DNA from: Pediococcus acidilactici
GTDB taxonomy: Bacteria; Bacillota; Bacilli; Lactobacillales; Lactobacillaceae
Direction of reading: 5' to 3'
Assembly (NCBI GenBank): GCA_024970065.1
Contig: CP103908.1
Coordinates: 1,922,001 to 1,986,000 of the forward strand
Length of the DNA stretch: 64,000 bases
Part shown: positions 63,017 to 64,000 of the stretch, one piece after another
Layout of the letters: the number at the start of each line of letters is the position of its first letter
Numbering within the stretch: position 1 is the first letter of the stretch
Notes under the pieces: generated by a model
What the model was told of the DNA's origin: nothing
Databases searched by the model: none
The model's input: only the letters and a program-made list of their open reading frames with translations
Program-made: the position numbers and the translations under genes

Positions 63017-64000
63017 TTTGTTTCCTCCATTTTTGCTAAACCTACCATGGCGTTCATGTAGATTTCCATATTTAACTTCAAATCGTGGTTCGTCATCCAC
63101 TCATCTTGCTTATGTGCAATTCCCTTTTGTCCGGGAAACGATGGCCCAAAAGCAATAATGTTAGGTACTGCCCGGGCGTAGGTCGCTCCGGTAGTAGTTA
63201 CGGGGGTTCCATCTTGGCCAGTGACCATCGCGTAAACTGCCGAAAGTTGTTTTATCCGCGGATCATTTTTATCATGCATGGTCCCGGGAATCCGACGAAT
63301 CACCCGAAGCTCACTGCCCGGAAGAAGGGCCTTTTGGAGTCCTCCGGTAACTTGATCTTCAGTAACGGTTACCGGATAACGAATCGCGACACCTAACTTC
63401 AAGCCACCTTCAACTTTTTGGAGGAGGTAGGGGGTGACCATCAATTTGCCACTATCTTCATCTTGAAAAGCAATTCCCAGACCTTCGCCAAAGTAAAGTT
63501 GATCAAAACTATCCAGAAGCCAATCAAGGTACGTAACCAATTCTGGTGCCAGCCCTGCCTGCTTCTTTACCGCCTTGGCTAGGAGCATGATGGCGTTTAC
63601 CCCCAGCTCCGGAGCGTTAGAAGGGCTGCGTTTCCCCTGAACTTCAATTAGCTGATTCTGAACTTCAATCGCGAGTTGGTCGGGGACGTGATCCTTAGCT
63701 TGGTCGCCCTTAATCGACGATATCTGTTGCATTGCGCCTGAACTAATCGGAGTTTGAATTTCATAGTTAACGATGCCACGTTCCCCATAAACTGCCGGGA
63801 ATTTACAGTCGGGGGTAAACCCAAACTCGGGTGCTGGCTGATCTTTTAGGTAAAGCGGGATGTCCGCGCTCCCACTTTCCTCATCACTACCAAAAATAAT
63901 CCGCAAAGTTTTTCGCGGATAAAATCCCCGTTCTTTAAGCAAATGCATCCCAAACAGCACCGCCATGATGGGCCCCTTATTATCTAAGACCCCCCGACCA
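63013..64000 (-). CDS. M20-family dipeptidase/peptidase (5' end outside the window)
   Basis: C-terminal 328 residues of a Sapep/PepV-like metallopeptidase. The fragment opens with GRGVLDNKGPIMAVLFGMHL, the block with the metal-bridging Asp, and IIFGSDEESGSADIPLYL gives the catalytic Glu-Glu pair. AYAMVTGQDGTPVTTTGATYAR and FGPSFPGQKGIAHKQDEWM near the end contain the last His ligand. It probably cleaves dipeptides. It is upstream of and overlaps the glycosylasparaginase gene, so one operon is likely. Confidence 0.92.
   Translation of the reverse strand, partial: GRGVLDNKGPIMAVLFGMHLLKERGFYPRKTLRIIFGSDEESGSADIPLYLKDQPAPEFGFTPDCKFPAVYGERGIVNYEIQTPISSGAMQQISSIKGDQAKDHVPDQLAIEVQNQLIEVQGKRSPSNAPELGVNAIMLLAKAVKKQAGLAPELVTYLDWLLDSFDQLYFGEGLGIAFQDEDSGKLMVTPYLLQKVEGGLKLGVAIRYPVTVTEDQVTGGLQKALLPGSELRVIRRIPGTMHDKNDPRIKQLSAVYAMVTGQDGTPVTTTGATYARAVPNIIAFGPSFPGQKGIAHKQDEWMTNHDLKLNMEIYMNAMVGLAKMEETK

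Overview
The window looks like chromosomal DNA of a low-to-moderate GC Firmicute, most likely a member of Lactobacillaceae. The evidence is the walR-walK-yycH-yycI-yycJ-htrA block, an AddAB helicase-nuclease whose AddB lacks the iron-sulphur cysteines, an UxaE-type hexuronate operon, a tyrosine-type T-box in front of an NhaC-family carrier, a purine riboswitch in front of a nucleobase permease, and cre sites. The genus cannot be fixed from the sequence alone. The walRK block, rlmH and a dense DnaA-box cluster suggest a position not far from the replication origin.

Layout. 1-6.6 kb: hexuronate catabolism on the minus strand (GPH-type transporter, uxaE, uxaC, uxuB, the start of a 2-hydroxyacid dehydrogenase) behind a cre site and a palindromic operator. 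6.6-9.2 kb: a secreted protein of unknown function and wecB. 9.2-16.7 kb: the WalRK cell-wall regulon core, with an unusual 516-bp spacer between walR and walK. 17.1 kb: tRNA-Lys(CTT). 17.3-29.7 kb: accessory genes. These are a MerR-controlled amidohydrolase/aldo-keto reductase/acetyltransferase operon, two genes broken by single-base frameshifts (ltrA and a NIPSNAP-family gene), a DUF6232-like membrane protein, an XRE regulator, an ArsR-type regulator whose operator also lies before a quinone-oxidoreductase gene, an EVE-domain fusion, and small membrane proteins. 29.9-34 kb: SMR transporter, mscL, and cre-preceded aldehyde dehydrogenase and ackA genes. 34-38 kb: a PadR/DUF1700/DUF4097/ABC-exporter cassette. 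38-40 kb: a secreted four-repeat protein, a GNAT enzyme that seems to start at AUU, and a DUF454 protein. 40.1-42.6 kb: arsR-arsA-arsD with no pump gene. 42.7-51.6 kb: rlmH, the DnaA-box cluster, addA, addB and a Rossmann-fold protein. 51.7-59.9 kb: riboswitch-controlled purine permease, tag, an SGNH hydrolase, T-box-controlled nhaC, cls, a noncoding region, a HIT protein and lepB. 60.2-64 kb: PTS EIIC, a GrdB-related protein, a glycosylasparaginase-family enzyme and an M20 peptidase, apparently one operon.

The strongest unexplained signal is an odd palindrome, TGAA(C/G)TTCA. I find 30 exact copies between 25,197 and 63,667 and none in the first 25 kb. It lies in genes, in more than one reading frame, and between genes, so codon or peptide bias does not explain it. 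It resembles a highly iterated palindrome such as HIP1, or an uptake- or Chi-like signal. A second dispersed element of about 150 bp is present twice in opposite orientation, at 26.5 kb and 58.7 kb. Other points of interest are the DnaA-box cluster between rlmH and addA, a candidate small RNA at 58.4 kb, and the little-characterised GrdB-related operon at the right edge.
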